Assembly (NCBI RefSeq): GCF_002000125.1
Contig: NZ_MLHH01000023.1
Span: 27,588 to 91,587 of the forward strand
DNA: 64,000 nt
From: Rodentibacter heidelbergensis
GTDB taxonomy: Bacteria; Pseudomonadota; Gammaproteobacteria; Enterobacterales; Pasteurellaceae
Direction: 5' to 3'
Both the position numbers and the translations under genes were made by a program. Below are positions 21,556-31,720 of this stretch, piece after piece. Within the stretch, counting starts at the first letter, position 1. The number at the start of each line of letters is the position of its first letter. The notes under the pieces were generated by a model. It had not been told where the DNA came from, did not search any database, and saw nothing but the letters and a program-made list of their open reading frames with translations.

Positions 21556-24354
21556 ATGGCACAGATCGCAGCAAATCCCCTTGTCTTAGTAGACGGGTCT
21601 TCTTATTTATATCGTGCATTTCACGCCTTTCCTCCCTTCACCAATTCAGCCGGTGAGCCAACGGGGGCAATGTATGGCGTATTAAATATGCTAAAAAGCC
21701 TGATTTCTCAGGTACAACCAAGCCACATTGCGGTCGTATTTGATGCCAAAGGGAAAACTTTTCGTGATGAATTGTTTGAACAATATAAATCTCACCGCCC
21801 TCCAATGCCGGATGATCTCAGAAAACAAATCCAACCGCTGCACGATATGATCCGTGCCCTTGGTATTCCGCTTTTAGTGATCGAAGGGGTGGAAGCTGAT
21901 GATGTCATCGGTACGCTTGCCGTGCAAGCCTCCCATGCCGGCAAAAAAGTGCTAATTAGCACAGGGGATAAAGATATGGCACAGTTAGTTGATGAGAATA
22001 TTATGCTCATCAATACCATGAACAACACCTTATTAGACCGTGAAGGGGTCGTTGAAAAATACGGCATCCCACCGGAACGCATTATTGATTACCTCGCACT
22101 GATGGGTGATAGTTCGGATAACATTCCCGGTGTTGCCGGTGTAGGAGAGAAAACTGCACTTGGGCTGCTACAAGGGCTAGGCAGTATGGCTGAAATTTAT
22201 GCCAATCTCGACAAAGTGGCTGAACTCCCTATTCGTGGTGCGAAAAAACTCGGCGAGAAATTACTGGCAGAAAAGCAAAATGCGGATTTGTCTTACACCC
22301 TCGCTACCATTAAAACCGATGTGGCGTTAGATATCACGCCTGATGAATTATTACTCGGTGAAAGTGATAATGACCGCCTGATCGAATATTTCGGACGTTA
22401 TGAATTCAAGCGCTGGTTAGGTGAAGTGATAAATGGCGCCGATTCTATCACTCAGGCTAACGAACAAGCGGTGAAAATCAATCCTTATCAGGCGACACCG
22501 ACAGTTTCCGGCGAAAGTGCGGTGGAAAATCAGCCTGAATTTCACATTGATCGCAGCCAATATGAAACCCTGCTCACAGAAGCCGATTTAACCCGTTGGA
22601 TTGATAAATTATCAAAGGCTAATTTATTCGCTCTCGATACAGAAACTGATAGCCTGAATTATATGGCGGCGAACCTTGTCGGGCTTTCTTTCGCACTTGA
22701 AAATGGCGAAGCGGCTTACCTACCGTTGCAATTAGATTATCTCGGTGCACCAAAAACACTGAAAAAAACCACCGCACTTTCCGCCCTCAAACCTATTCTG
22801 GAAAATGCTGAGATAAAAAAAGTGGGGCAAAATCTCAAATATGATCTTACTATTTTGGCTCGCAATGGTATTGAAGTGCAGGGTATCGCCTTTGATACCA
22901 TGTTGGAATCCTATGTATTGGATAGCACCGGTCGTCACAATATGGACGATCTCGCTAAACGCTACCTCGGGCATCAAACCATCAGTTTTGAAGAAATTGC
23001 CGGCAAAGGCAAAAATCAGCTGACATTTAACCAAATTCCCTTGGAACAAGCCGCCGAATATGCAGCGGAAGATGCGGATATCACCATGAAACTGCAACAA
23101 GTTTTATGGAAAAAATTACAAGCAGAGCCTAGCCTCGCAGCCCTTTTTGAGAATATTGAATTGCCATTACTTAGCGTGCTTTCACACATGGAACGAACCG
23201 GGGTATTAATTGATAGCGATGCGCTTTTTATCCAATCCAATGAAATCACCACCAGATTGACCGAGCTGGAAACCCGAGCTTATGAACTCGCCGGTCAAAC
23301 TTTCAATCTCGCCTCCACCAAACAATTGCAAGAAATTTTGTTTGATAAATTAGGATTACCGGTTTTACAAAAAACACCGAAAGGTGCGCCCTCCACCAAC
23401 GAGGAAGTGCTGGAAGAATTGGCTTACAGCCATGAATTACCCAAAGTTTTAGTGGAACATCGAGGCCTGAGCAAATTAAAATCCACCTATACGGATAAAT
23501 TGCCACAAATGGTGGATTCGAACACAGGACGTGTCCACACCTCTTACCACCAAGCGGTTACGGCCACCGGGCGATTATCCTCCAGTGATCCTAACTTACA
23601 AAATATTCCGATCCGCAATGAAGAAGGTCGCCGTATTCGCCAAGCATTTATTGCCCGTGAGGGGTATTCTGTGGTGGCGGCTGACTATTCCCAAATCGAA
23701 TTACGCATTATGGCGCATTTATCTCAGGATCAAGGGTTGATTAACGCCTTTGCACAAGGGAAAGACATTCACCGCTCTACCGCAGCGGAAATCTTTGGTG
23801 TGCCGTTAGATGAGGTCACAAACGAACAACGCCGCAATGCCAAAGCCATTAACTTTGGGCTGATTTATGGTATGTCCGCCTTTGGGCTTTCTCGTCAGCT
23901 CGGTATTCCAAGGGGCGATGCACAAAAATATATGGATTTATATTTCCAACGTTATCCGGGTGTACAAACCTTTATGCAGGATATCCGAGAAAAAGCCAAA
24001 GCACAGGGTTATGTGGAAACCCTATTCGGTCGCCGTTTATATTTGCCGGATATTAACTCTAGCAACGCCATGCGCCGCAAAGGGGCTGAACGGGTCGCCA
24101 TTAATGCCCCAATGCAAGGTACGGCAGCCGATATTATTAAACGAGCCATGATTAAACTTGATGAGCTGGTTCGCCACGATCCTGATATTGATATGATCAT
24201 GCAAGTACATGATGAATTAGTGTTTGAAGTGCGGTCGGAAAAAGTGGAATTTTTTAGCCAACTTATTAAGCAAAATATGGAAAGTGCCGCTGAATTGGTC
24301 GTCCCACTCATTGTCGATGTGGGCGTGGGGAAAAATTGGGATGAGGCCCATTAA
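21556..24354 (+). CDS. polA: DNA polymerase I
   Basis: A 932-residue polymerase. The N-terminal 5'-3' exonuclease domain ([37 protein letters not shown]) is followed by a 3'-5' proofreading domain with intact DTETDSL and YAAEDADIT acidic motifs. The polymerase domain has [16 protein letters not shown] (motif A), the [17 protein letters not shown]-helix and QVHDELVFE (motif C). The start at 21556 gives the known family N-terminus; the frame is open 84 codons further upstream, through the zapA antisense region, but that is not coding. It fills gaps in repair and removes RNA primers. A USS lies in the last quarter of the gene. Confidence 0.97.
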   Translation: MAQIAANPLVLVDGSSYLYRAFHAFPPFTNSAGEPTGAMYGVLNMLKSLISQVQPSHIAVVFDAKGKTFRDELFEQYKSHRPPMPDDLRKQIQPLHDMIRALGIPLLVIEGVEADDVIGTLAVQASHAGKKVLISTGDKDMAQLVDENIMLINTMNNTLLDREGVVEKYGIPPERIIDYLALMGDSSDNIPGVAGVGEKTALGLLQGLGSMAEIYANLDKVAELPIRGAKKLGEKLLAEKQNADLSYTLATIKTDVALDITPDELLLGESDNDRLIEYFGRYEFKRWLGEVINGADSITQANEQAVKINPYQATPTVSGESAVENQPEFHIDRSQYETLLTEADLTRWIDKLSKANLFALDTETDSLNYMAANLVGLSFALENGEAAYLPLQLDYLGAPKTLKKTTALSALKPILENAEIKKVGQNLKYDLTILARNGIEVQGIAFDTMLESYVLDSTGRHNMDDLAKRYLGHQTISFEEIAGKGKNQLTFNQIPLEQAAEYAAEDADITMKLQQVLWKKLQAEPSLAALFENIELPLLSVLSHMERTGVLIDSDALFIQSNEITTRLTELETRAYELAGQTFNLASTKQLQEILFDKLGLPVLQKTPKGAPSTNEEVLEELAYSHELPKVLVEHRGLSKLKSTYTDKLPQMVDSNTGRVHTSYHQAVTATGRLSSSDPNLQNIPIRNEEGRRIRQAFIAREGYSVVAADYSQIELRIMAHLSQDQGLINAFAQGKDIHRSTAAEIFGVPLDEVTNEQRRNAKAINFGLIYGMSAFGLSRQLGIPRGDAQKYMDLYFQRYPGVQTFMQDIREKAKAQGYVETLFGRRLYLPDINSSNAMRRKGAERVAINAPMQGTAADIIKRAMIKLDELVRHDPDIDMIMQVHDELVFEVRSEKVEFFSQLIKQNMESAAELVVPLIVDVGVGKNWDEAH

Positions 24355-24387
24355 TATTAAATCATTCATAACGCCATTTTTGAAAAG

Positions 24388-25695
24388 ATGATGAACCAAG
24401 AAAGATTACAGCAAATTGAAACGCCCTTACTACATATTGTCGAACGTGATGTCGTGCCCGCATTAGGTTGCACCGAGCCGATTTCCCTCGCCCTTGCGGC
24501 AGCAACGGCGGCAAAATACTTAGGCAAAACACCCAGCCACATCAAAACTAAAGTTTCCCCTAATTTGATGAAAAATGGTTTAGGTGTCGCCGTACCCGGC
24601 ACGGGTATGGTGGGGTTGCCTATTGCGGCCGCAATTGGTGCATTAGGCGGTGATCCTGAGGGGGGGCTGGAAGTCTTAAAATCAATCACGAGAGAACAAG
24701 TTTTGGCGGCGAAAGCCATGCTTGAGCAAAAGCGGGTGAGTGTCGATATTCACCCAACAGAGCATATTCTCTATTCTGAAGCCGTGCTTTTTGCAGAAAA
24801 TGATTGGGTAAAAGTCGTCATTCAAGATCAACACACCAATGTTATTTTGATTGAAAAAAATACCGAGGTCCTCTTTGAAAAAACAGAAAATGAATGTGCG
24901 GATGCCGATCCCTATAAAATCTTCAAACAAGTTTCTGCCCGTGAGATTTTTGAATTTTCCTGCGAAGTGGCCTTAGATAAAATTCGCTTTATCGGGCAAG
25001 CGGCTGAACTCAATCGGGCTCTTTCCAACGAGGGGTTAAGGGAAGATTACGGTCTACATATCGGGCGAACCCTGCGCAAACAGGTAGGGAGCGGTTTAAT
25101 TTCAGACGATTTACTCAGCAGAATTATGATCGAAACCACGGCCGCTTCCGATGCCCGAATGGGTGGTGCGGCCTTACCCGCCATGAGCAATTCCGGCTCG
25201 GGAAATCAAGGGATTACCGCCACCATGCCGGTTGTCGTTGTTGCCGATTATTTGAACATTGATAAAGAAAAACGCCTGCGTGCCTTATTTTTATCCCACC
25301 TAATGGCGATTTATATTCACAGTAAACTGCCTAAATTATCTGCACTTTGTGCTGTTACCACCGCTTCAATGGGAAGCTGTGCCGGCATTGCCTATTTATT
25401 AACAGGGAAATTTGAAACCGCCAGTATGGGCATTTGCAGTATGATCGGCGATATCAGCGGTATCATTTGTGATGGGGCGGCAAACAGTTGTGCAATGAAA
25501 GTGTCTACCAGCGTAGCATCAGGTTATAAAGCAGTACTTATGGCCATGGATGAAACCCATGTAACCGGCAACGAAGGCATCGTTGAACACGATCTCGACC
25601 GTACTATCGATAACCTCTGTGCCATCGCCTCGAAGAGTATGCCACACATTGATCGCCAAGTGATTGAAATAATGGTGAACAAACCCTGTCCTTAA
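24388..25695 (+). CDS. cyuA: L-cysteine desulfidase family protein (UPF0597/YhaM)
   Basis: A 435-residue protein of the YhaM/CyuA family. It opens with VVPALGCTEPISLALAAATAAKYLG and continues with PGTGMVGLPIAAAIGALGG, SNSGSGNQGITATMPV and a cysteine-rich stretch (ALCAVTTASMGSCAGIAYLL, GIICDGAANSCAMKVS) that would hold the iron-sulfur cluster. Characterised members break cysteine down to pyruvate, ammonia and sulfide, mainly anaerobically. It starts 33 bp after polA and ends at a strong terminator. ATG at 24388 or 24391 are equally plausible. The usual partner transporter cyuP is not adjacent. Confidence 0.87.
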   Translation: MMNQERLQQIETPLLHIVERDVVPALGCTEPISLALAAATAAKYLGKTPSHIKTKVSPNLMKNGLGVAVPGTGMVGLPIAAAIGALGGDPEGGLEVLKSITREQVLAAKAMLEQKRVSVDIHPTEHILYSEAVLFAENDWVKVVIQDQHTNVILIEKNTEVLFEKTENECADADPYKIFKQVSAREIFEFSCEVALDKIRFIGQAAELNRALSNEGLREDYGLHIGRTLRKQVGSGLISDDLLSRIMIETTAASDARMGGAALPAMSNSGSGNQGITATMPVVVVADYLNIDKEKRLRALFLSHLMAIYIHSKLPKLSALCAVTTASMGSCAGIAYLLTGKFETASMGICSMIGDISGIICDGAANSCAMKVSTSVASGYKAVLMAMDETHVTGNEGIVEHDLDRTIDNLCAIASKSMPHIDRQVIEIMVNKPCP

Positions 25696-25711
25696 TTGGC
25701 TATCATTTAAC

Positions 25712-25752
25712 GACCTGTATCGCTGCAAAGCCATCGGATACAGGTCTTTTTT
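25712..25752 (+). terminator. Terminator after cyuA
   Basis: GACCTGTATC (25712-25721) pairs perfectly with GATACAGGTC (25737-25746), followed by TTTTTTA. Confidence 0.88.
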
Positions 25753-25890
25753 ATTCTATGAGAAATCGTTAATAATCCCCGCACTTTCGCCCCCCTCTCC
25801 CTACCAATTTGTACGGTTTTGCGGTATGCTATCTGCCATTTTATCAGATAAAAAATTCCGCAAAGTGCGGTCAAAATTGAAGGTGATTTT

Positions 25891-28479
25891 ATGCAAGAAC
25901 AATATCGTCCCGATATGATTGAACCGAAAGTTCAGCAGTATTGGGCTGAAAATAAGGTTTTCAAAGCCGTTAAAGATGTCAATAAAGAGAAATATTATTG
26001 TCTTTCCATGTTCCCTTACCCGTCAGGTCGTCTGCATATGGGGCATGTGCGTAACTATACCATCGGTGATGTGGTTTCACGCTATCAACGTATGAACGGT
26101 AAAAATGTGTTGCAACCTATCGGTTGGGATGCTTTTGGTTTGCCAGCAGAAGGGGCAGCCATTAAACACAAAACCGCACCGGCAAAATGGACATACGAAA
26201 ACATTGAATACATGAAAAATCAGCTCAAAATGTTGGGCTTTGGTTACGATTGGGATCGTGAAATTGCGACCTGTAAACCGGAATACTACAAATGGGAGCA
26301 ATGGTTTTTTACCGAGCTTTATAAAAAAGGTTTAGTGTATAAAAAAACCTCAACAGTAAACTGGTGTCCGAATGATGAAACCGTACTGGCAAACGAACAG
26401 GTGCATGACGGTTGTTGCTGGCGTTGTGATACGCCGGTGGAACAAAAAGAAATTCCTCAATGGTTTATTAAAATTACCGATTATGCCGAGCAATTATTAG
26501 GCGGTTTGGATCATCTTCCACAATGGCCGGATATGGTGAAAACCATGCAACGCAACTGGATTGGACGCTCTGAAGGGGTAGAAATCACCTTTGATGTTGC
26601 CGATACCAATGAGAAAGTCGCCGTTTACACCACCCGTCCGGATACCTTCTATGGAGTTAGCTATTTAGGCATTGCCGCCGCTCATCCTTTGGCAAGCCTA
26701 GCGGCACAAAACAACCCTGAGTTAGCTGCTTTCATTCAAGAAGCGAAAAATGCCAAAGTAGCCGAAGCCGATCTTGCCACCATGGAGAAAAAAGGTATGG
26801 CGACAGGCTTGTTCGCTCTTCATCCCCTAACCGGAGAAAAATTACCGATTTGGGTGGCAAACTTTGTGCTTATGCACTATGGCACAGGCGCAGTAATGGC
26901 AGTACCTGCCCACGACCAGCGGGACTATGAGTTCGCCCAAAAATATGCCTTGCCATTAAAACAAGTGATCGCGCCGGTTGAGGGGCAAAAAATTGATTTA
27001 ACCAAAGAGGCTTTCACTGAACATGGTGTGTTAATCAATTCTGCTGAATTTGATGGCTTAGATTTCGATGGTGCTTTTAACGGTATCGCCGATAAACTTG
27101 AGAAATTAGGTGTGGGTAAACGCCAAGTAAACTACCGCTTGCGTGATTGGGGCGTATCCCGTCAACGTTATTGGGGTGCGCCAATTCCTATGCTCACCCT
27201 TGAAAACGGTGAGGTCGTGCCGGCGCCACTGGAAGATTTACCGATTATTCTCCCTGAAGATGTGGTAATGGATGGGGTGAAAAGCCCGATTAAAGCGGAT
27301 CCAAATTGGGCGAAAACCACCTTTAAGGGTGCACCTGCGTTAAAAGAAACGGATACCTTTGATACCTTTATGGAATCGTCTTGGTATTACGCCCGCTACA
27401 CTTCCCCAACCTTTGCAGAAGCCATGTTAGATAAAGAGGAAGCCAATTATTGGTTACCTGTAGATCAATATATCGGTGGTATTGAGCATGCCACAATGCA
27501 CTTGCTCTATTTCCGCTTCTTCCACAAACTCTTGCGTGATGCCGGTTTTGTGACAAGTGATGAACCAACGGTGAAATTATTATGTCAAGGGATGGTGCTG
27601 GCCGATGCCTTCTATTATACCAGCCCAACGAACGAGCGGATTTGGGTGAGCCCAACCCAAGTTACCCTTGAGCGTGATGAGAAAGGTCGTATTGTCAAAG
27701 CAACCGATCCAGAGGGACGCGAACTGGTTCATTCCGGTATGACTAAAATGTCGAAATCGAAAAACAACGGTATCGACCCACAGGAAATGGTAGAAAAATA
27801 CGGTGCAGATACCGTTCGCTTGTTTATGATGTTTGCCTCCCCTGCGGAAATGACCCTTGAATGGCAAGAATCCGGTGTAGAGGGAGCAAAACGCTTCTTA
27901 GGTCGGGTGTGGAATCTGGTGTATCAATACCAACAAAACCCGGCAAAAACAACCTTAGAAGTGACCGCACTTTCTGCTGATCAAAAAGCTCTTCGCCGTG
28001 AAGTCCATAAAACCATTGCGAAGGTCAGCGATGATATTGGCCGCCGTCAAACCTTCAATACGGCTATTGCGGCAATTATGGAATTGATGAACAAACTCAC
28101 CAAAGCACCATTGGATAATGAGCAAGATCGTGCCGTTATGGCAGAAGCCTTAAGTGCTGTCGTGCGTATGCTTTATCCGATTACCCCGCATATTTGTTTT
28201 GAGCTATGGCATGCCCTCGGCAATGAAAATAGCATTGACACAGCAGAATGGGTGAAAGCCGATGAAACGGCGATGGTGGAAGATGAAAAACTCATTGTTG
28301 TGCAAGTCAATGGCAAAGTGCGTGGAAAAGTGACCGTTTCAGCCAATGCTACCGAACAGGAAATCAAAGCAATAGCGAAAGCGGATGAAAACGTGGCGAA
28401 ATTCCTTGACGGCATGGAAATTGTCAAAGAAATCTATGTGCCGCTTAAAATGGTCAGTTTTGCAGTAAAACCTGTATAA
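25891..28479 (+). CDS. leuS: Leucyl-tRNA synthetase
   Basis: An 862-residue class Ia synthetase. It has the HIGH motif HMGHVRNY (49-56), the editing domain ([16 protein letters not shown]), a zinc-binding region with [15 protein letters not shown] and [14 protein letters not shown] (about 619) and the C-terminal anticodon/tRNA domain ending in [13 protein letters not shown]. It charges tRNA-Leu and hydrolyses misacylated norvalyl- or isoleucyl-tRNA. A USS core precedes the start. In related genomes leuS is followed by lptE-holA; here a HEPN/MNT gene pair is inserted between them. Confidence 0.97.
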   Translation: MQEQYRPDMIEPKVQQYWAENKVFKAVKDVNKEKYYCLSMFPYPSGRLHMGHVRNYTIGDVVSRYQRMNGKNVLQPIGWDAFGLPAEGAAIKHKTAPAKWTYENIEYMKNQLKMLGFGYDWDREIATCKPEYYKWEQWFFTELYKKGLVYKKTSTVNWCPNDETVLANEQVHDGCCWRCDTPVEQKEIPQWFIKITDYAEQLLGGLDHLPQWPDMVKTMQRNWIGRSEGVEITFDVADTNEKVAVYTTRPDTFYGVSYLGIAAAHPLASLAAQNNPELAAFIQEAKNAKVAEADLATMEKKGMATGLFALHPLTGEKLPIWVANFVLMHYGTGAVMAVPAHDQRDYEFAQKYALPLKQVIAPVEGQKIDLTKEAFTEHGVLINSAEFDGLDFDGAFNGIADKLEKLGVGKRQVNYRLRDWGVSRQRYWGAPIPMLTLENGEVVPAPLEDLPIILPEDVVMDGVKSPIKADPNWAKTTFKGAPALKETDTFDTFMESSWYYARYTSPTFAEAMLDKEEANYWLPVDQYIGGIEHATMHLLYFRFFHKLLRDAGFVTSDEPTVKLLCQGMVLADAFYYTSPTNERIWVSPTQVTLERDEKGRIVKATDPEGRELVHSGMTKMSKSKNNGIDPQEMVEKYGADTVRLFMMFASPAEMTLEWQESGVEGAKRFLGRVWNLVYQYQQNPAKTTLEVTALSADQKALRREVHKTIAKVSDDIGRRQTFNTAIAAIMELMNKLTKAPLDNEQDRAVMAEALSAVVRMLYPITPHICFELWHALGNENSIDTAEWVKADETAMVEDEKLIVVQVNGKVRGKVTVSANATEQEIKAIAKADENVAKFLDGMEIVKEIYVPLKMVSFAVKPV

Positions 28480-28490
28480 AATTAATCTAA

Positions 28491-28515
28491 AAGGCTCGTT
28501 TGACGAGCCTTAATT
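28491..28515 (+). terminator. Hairpin after leuS
   Basis: AAGGCTCGT (28491-28499) pairs with ACGAGCCTT (28503-28511) with a 3-nt loop. The tail TAATTTTA is only moderately T-rich, so some read-through into the next genes is likely. It ends 15 bp before the HEPN-gene start. Confidence 0.75.
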
Positions 28516-28529
28516 TTAGGATAGCGACA

Positions 28530-28943
28530 ATGCAAGATATTCGCTGGCAACAACGCTTTGATAATTACAAAAAAGCAGTACATTATTTGGCTAATGAAGT
28601 AGAAAAATATGCAAATACAGATTTAGATATTATTAAAAAGGGAATTATTCAAAGTTTTGAAATAACGCATGAATTGGCATGGAAACTGCTGCAAGATATC
28701 TTAAAATATCAAGGTGAAGTGGAGCTCTGGGGTTCAAAATCCGCAACACGGTTGGCCTTTAATCGCGGACTTATTCAAAACGGTGAAATATGGTTAGATA
28801 TGATTGAAAGCCGTAATATTACCGTCCATACTTATGATGAAAATATTTTAAACAAAGAATTTAATAAAGTAGTGAAAGATTATTTACCTTTATTTATTCA
28901 ACTAAAAGAGCGTATTGAACAATTATGGACGAATTTGGCTTAA
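28530..28943 (+). CDS. HEPN-family nucleotidyltransferase substrate-binding protein (HI0074/HepT-like)
   Basis: A 137-residue all-helical protein of the HI0074 family. It starts MQDIRWQQRFDNYKKAV and has SFEITHELAWKLLQDIL. At residues 95-102 it shows RNITVHTY, which fits the R-x4-H-x-Y motif of HEPN/HepT RNase toxins. Members pair with a minimal nucleotidyltransferase that in some systems adenylylates the HEPN protein and neutralises it. I chose 28530 over 28500 because TAGGA precedes it and the longer frame runs through the leuS hairpin. It overlaps the partner gene by 19 nt. Toxin activity is inferred from motif and pairing, not proven. Confidence 0.82.
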   Translation: MQDIRWQQRFDNYKKAVHYLANEVEKYANTDLDIIKKGIIQSFEITHELAWKLLQDILKYQGEVELWGSKSATRLAFNRGLIQNGEIWLDMIESRNITVHTYDENILNKEFNKVVKDYLPLFIQLKERIEQLWTNLA

Positions 28944-29236
28944 GTATCAGAGCAACAGAAACAATTCAGAATATTCTAAAAAAGTACCCAGAAGTTGAAC
29001 AAGCCATTATTTATGGTTCAAGAGCAAAAGGGAATTACCGTGAAGGCTCCGATATTGACTTAACCCTCAAAGGTAACCATTTGACCCGTTCAATACTCAG
29101 TAAAATTTGGTTAGATTTAGATGATTCAAATTCGCCTTATCTATTTGATTTGTCTATCTATCATGAACTATCCAATCAGGATTTAGTTGAGCATATTAAT
29201 CGGGTTGGAAAGATGTTTTATCAGCGGATAGCCTAA
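28925..29236 (+). CDS. Minimal nucleotidyltransferase (MNT/HI0073 family)
   Basis: A 103-residue protein with the minimal nucleotidyltransferase motif GS-x10-D-x-D (GSRAKGNYREGSDID, residues 31-45) and a likely third acidic residue in LFDLSIYHEL. This is the catalytic partner of the HEPN gene just upstream (19-nt overlap). HI0073/HI0074-type pairs form heteromeric complexes, and related MntA/HepT pairs work as toxin-antitoxin modules in which the MNT protein adds AMP to the HEPN toxin. All catalytic residues appear intact. No USS is seen in the pair. Confidence 0.84.
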   Translation: MDEFGLSIRATETIQNILKKYPEVEQAIIYGSRAKGNYREGSDIDLTLKGNHLTRSILSKIWLDLDDSNSPYLFDLSIYHELSNQDLVEHINRVGKMFYQRIA

Positions 29237-29316
29237 AAGAATCGCTTTTGGTGATACAGGGTTTGTGCTAGAGTAGCGAACAATTTTTGTCATTTTCTAT
29301 AACAAGGAATTTTAAT

Positions 29317-29808
29317 ATGTTGAAAAAATCCGTGCTATTTTTTGTCCTCTTTTTAAGTGCCTGTGGTTGGCATCTTCAAAATGGCGCATTAATCCCTCAA
29401 GAATTACATACCCTTGCCTTCGAAAGTTCAGATCCTTACAGTGAAATGTCGATGGCAATGCGTCGTCAATTACAAGCCAATAACGTCAATCTGGTGAATG
29501 CCGAACAGGGTGTGCCGGTATTACGCATTAACAAACAAATCACGAATGATGAAGTGTCTTCTATTTTCAAACGTGGACGTGAGGCTGAGAAAACCCTGAT
29601 GTTAGAAGTGGAAGCCACCGTGCGTTTGGCCAATGGTCAAAGTTATCCAATCAATGCAAAAGTTAATCGTACTTTCTTTGATAACTCTCGAGCGGCATTG
29701 GCTAAAGCTGCAGAACGTGACGTGATTTGGAATGATATGCGTGAACAAGCGGCTCGTCAGCTCATCACGAAAATGGTGGCATTACAACATCAATTAAAAG
29801 AGAAATAA
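29317..29808 (+). CDS. lptE: LPS-assembly lipoprotein LptE
   Basis: A 163-residue lipoprotein with the lipobox LSAC (C16 from the chosen ATG) and the family start [21 protein letters not shown]. LptE plugs the LptD beta-barrel and helps insert LPS into the outer membrane. I chose 29317, preceded by AAGGAA, rather than the upstream ATG at 29287. Its stop overlaps the holA start (TAATG), the conserved lptE-holA coupling. Confidence 0.92.
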   Translation: MLKKSVLFFVLFLSACGWHLQNGALIPQELHTLAFESSDPYSEMSMAMRRQLQANNVNLVNAEQGVPVLRINKQITNDEVSSIFKRGREAEKTLMLEVEATVRLANGQSYPINAKVNRTFFDNSRAALAKAAERDVIWNDMREQAARQLITKMVALQHQLKEK

Positions 29809-30842
29809 TGAACCGCATTTTTCCTGAACAACTGCCTCATCATCTTGCCCAAGGGCTAGCCAAGGTTTATTGCTTGGTCGGGCAAGATCCGCTGTTGCTC
29901 AGTGAAACTGAAGCGCATATTTATCAAGCGGCATTCCAACAAAACTTTGATGAAAAAAATACGGTACAAATTGACAGCCAGACCGATTGGGCTGCATTAA
30001 TTGAATCCACCCAATCAATGGGCTTGTTTTTTAACAAACAAGTGCTTGTGCTCAATTTACCGGAAAATTTGACCGCACTTTTGCAAAAAAAACTGCAAGA
30101 ATTCATTCCTGTATTACATGAAGAAGTGCTATTGGTGCTAACAATGCCCAAACTTGCCAAAGCGACCGAAAAACAAACATGGTTTTTGGCATTGACAGAA
30201 TATGAACCCAAAGCGGTTTTGGTGAATTGCCAAACACCCACTGCGGAACAGCTCCCCCGCTGGGTAAAAAATCGCCTTCAAATGATGGGATTGACGGCAG
30301 ATAACGAAGCCATTGCCCAGCTCTGTTACAGTTATGAAAACAATTTACTTGCCCTCAAACAAACCTTACAACTCTTAGATTTACTGTATCCCGAGAGCAA
30401 ACTGACTTATCATCGGGTCGTTTCGGTGGTTGAGCAATCATCCCTCTTCACCCCTTTCCAATGGATTGATGCCTTGCTTGTCGGTAAAGTTAATCGGGCT
30501 AAACGTATTTTAGTGGGCTTACAGGCGGAAGATGTTCAACCCATTATTTTATTGCGAACCTTACAACGTGAGCTACTTACCTTACTTGAGCTGACAAAAC
30601 CTCAGCAACCTATTCGTATCACAGAGGGGTTACCCGTTCAATCTCTTAAAGCGGAATTTGATCGTCTCAAAATTTGGCAAAATCGCCGACCGCTCTTTTT
30701 AGCTGCAGTACAACGGCTAACCTATCAAAAACTCTATGAGATTATCCAAGAATTGGCAGATATTGAACGCCTTGCCAAACAAGAGTTTAGCGATAATGTA
30801 TGGGAAAAATTAACGGATTTATCGGTGAAAATTTGTTTATAA
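29808..30842 (+). CDS. holA: DNA polymerase III subunit delta
   Basis: A 344-residue protein of the HolA family (YCLVGQDPLLLSETEAHIYQAA, then the AAA+ like fold and C-terminal collar helices). Delta opens the beta sliding clamp in the clamp loader. It lacks a functional Walker A, as is normal for delta. The start is coupled to lptE through TAATG. A USS-like GACCGCACTT is inside the gene. Confidence 0.93.
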   Translation: MNRIFPEQLPHHLAQGLAKVYCLVGQDPLLLSETEAHIYQAAFQQNFDEKNTVQIDSQTDWAALIESTQSMGLFFNKQVLVLNLPENLTALLQKKLQEFIPVLHEEVLLVLTMPKLAKATEKQTWFLALTEYEPKAVLVNCQTPTAEQLPRWVKNRLQMMGLTADNEAIAQLCYSYENNLLALKQTLQLLDLLYPESKLTYHRVVSVVEQSSLFTPFQWIDALLVGKVNRAKRILVGLQAEDVQPIILLRTLQRELLTLLELTKPQQPIRITEGLPVQSLKAEFDRLKIWQNRRPLFLAAVQRLTYQKLYEIIQELADIERLAKQEFSDNVWEKLTDLSVKICL

Positions 30843-30929
30843 TCTATTGTTTTTTTTTTAAGCTAAAATAGTATAATAAGTCGCCTTTTGGCAATAATCT
30901 TATTTATTAATTTTCGTGAGGAAATCACA

Positions 30930-31193
30930 ATGAAAAAAACATTAGTCGCACTTATCTTTATGGGATTTGGTCTTTCCGCTTCTGCCGCAGAATTATCTGA
31001 TAGTTGTAAAGCCTATTTTGCAGAGGTTGATTCATATCTTGCTTCTATGCCGGCAGCTCAAGCCAACTCAATGAAAGCACAGTATGAATCCAGTAAACAA
31101 CAGTTTGCGATGATGCCGGTAGCGGCACAAGATCAGGCTTGTGGACAAGCTGTAGAGCAATTGAAACAAATGAAAGCAGCGATGCCAAAATAG
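30930..31193 (+). CDS. Small exported protein, DUF5339-like
   Basis: An 87-residue protein with a clear signal peptide (MKKTLVALIFMGFGLSASA) and a mature part of about 68 residues with two cysteines (DSCKAYF and DQACGQAV) that could form a disulfide. It is Met/Ala/Gln-rich and helical. It resembles the Pasteurellaceae DUF5339 family; no function is known. I chose 30930, preceded by GAGGAAA, over 30888. It is monocistronic with a strong palindromic terminator. Confidence 0.75.
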   Translation: MKKTLVALIFMGFGLSASAAELSDSCKAYFAEVDSYLASMPAAQANSMKAQYESSKQQFAMMPVAAQDQACGQAVEQLKQMKAAMPK

Positions 31194-31229
31194 TTTTAAA
31201 TGATGTCATAAATGGATTTTGATGAAAAT

Positions 31230-31251
31230 AACCCCAGCCTAGGCTGGGGTT
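31230..31251. terminator. Perfect palindromic terminator between the DUF5339-like gene and mutT
   Basis: AACCCCAGC-CTAG-GCTGGGGTT, a 22-nt perfect palindrome between convergent genes. The T-tracts are short on both sides. Confidence 0.8.
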
Positions 31252-31256
31252 CGTAT

Positions 31257-31664
31257 TTATGGAATTTGCACTTCGCTGAGCAATCGGTTGATTAACTTTG
31301 CATTGGCGGGTGGAAATTGTCCGGCATCTAATGCTTTCTGTTCTATCCAAAAACCTTCTTGCCCTTCACGTCCAAAAGGTTCACCAATCCATTCTTCCAC
31401 GAGATAGAAGAAAAATGAAATCACCTTGGTGGGATATTCAAATTGAAAGCGTTCATAAAGTTCAGCATTTAAAACGACAATGCCGATTTCCTCTTCCAAC
31501 TCACGTTTGAGTGCTTGTTCCGGTGTTTCGTTTTCATCCACTTTCCCCCCGGGGAATTCAAGAGATTGGGCAAAATCCTGACCTTCCAAACGCTGGGTTA
31601 AGTAAATTTGTCCAAACTCATTGCGAATAATACCGGCTGAAACTTGTATGATTGGTTTTTCCAT
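31257..31664 (-). CDS. mutT: 8-oxo-dGTP diphosphatase MutT
   Basis: A 135-residue Nudix hydrolase. The Nudix box G-x5-E-x7-REL-x-EE-x-G-I is intact (GGKVDENETPEQALKRELEEEIGI). It starts KPIIQVSAGIIRNEFGQIYLTQR. It removes oxidised dGTP from the nucleotide pool. It lies 56 bp after secA on the same strand (secM-secA-mutT order, conserved with enterobacteria), separated by a USS-pair terminator. Confidence 0.94.
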   Translation of the reverse strand: MEKPIIQVSAGIIRNEFGQIYLTQRLEGQDFAQSLEFPGGKVDENETPEQALKRELEEEIGIVVLNAELYERFQFEYPTKVISFFFYLVEEWIGEPFGREGQEGFWIEQKALDAGQFPPANAKLINRLLSEVQIP

Positions 31665-31684
31665 GTTGTTTGATCCAAAATGAA

Positions 31685-31714
31685 AAAAGTGCGGTCAAAA
31701 ACAACCGCACTTTT
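31685..31714 (-). terminator. USS-pair terminator after secA
   Basis: AAAAGTGCGGT (31685-31695) pairs with ACCGCACTTTT (31704-31714), with an 8-nt loop. On the minus strand the stem is followed by a T-run. Two head-to-head uptake sequences double as a terminator. Confidence 0.88.
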
Positions 31715-31720
31715 AGAATA

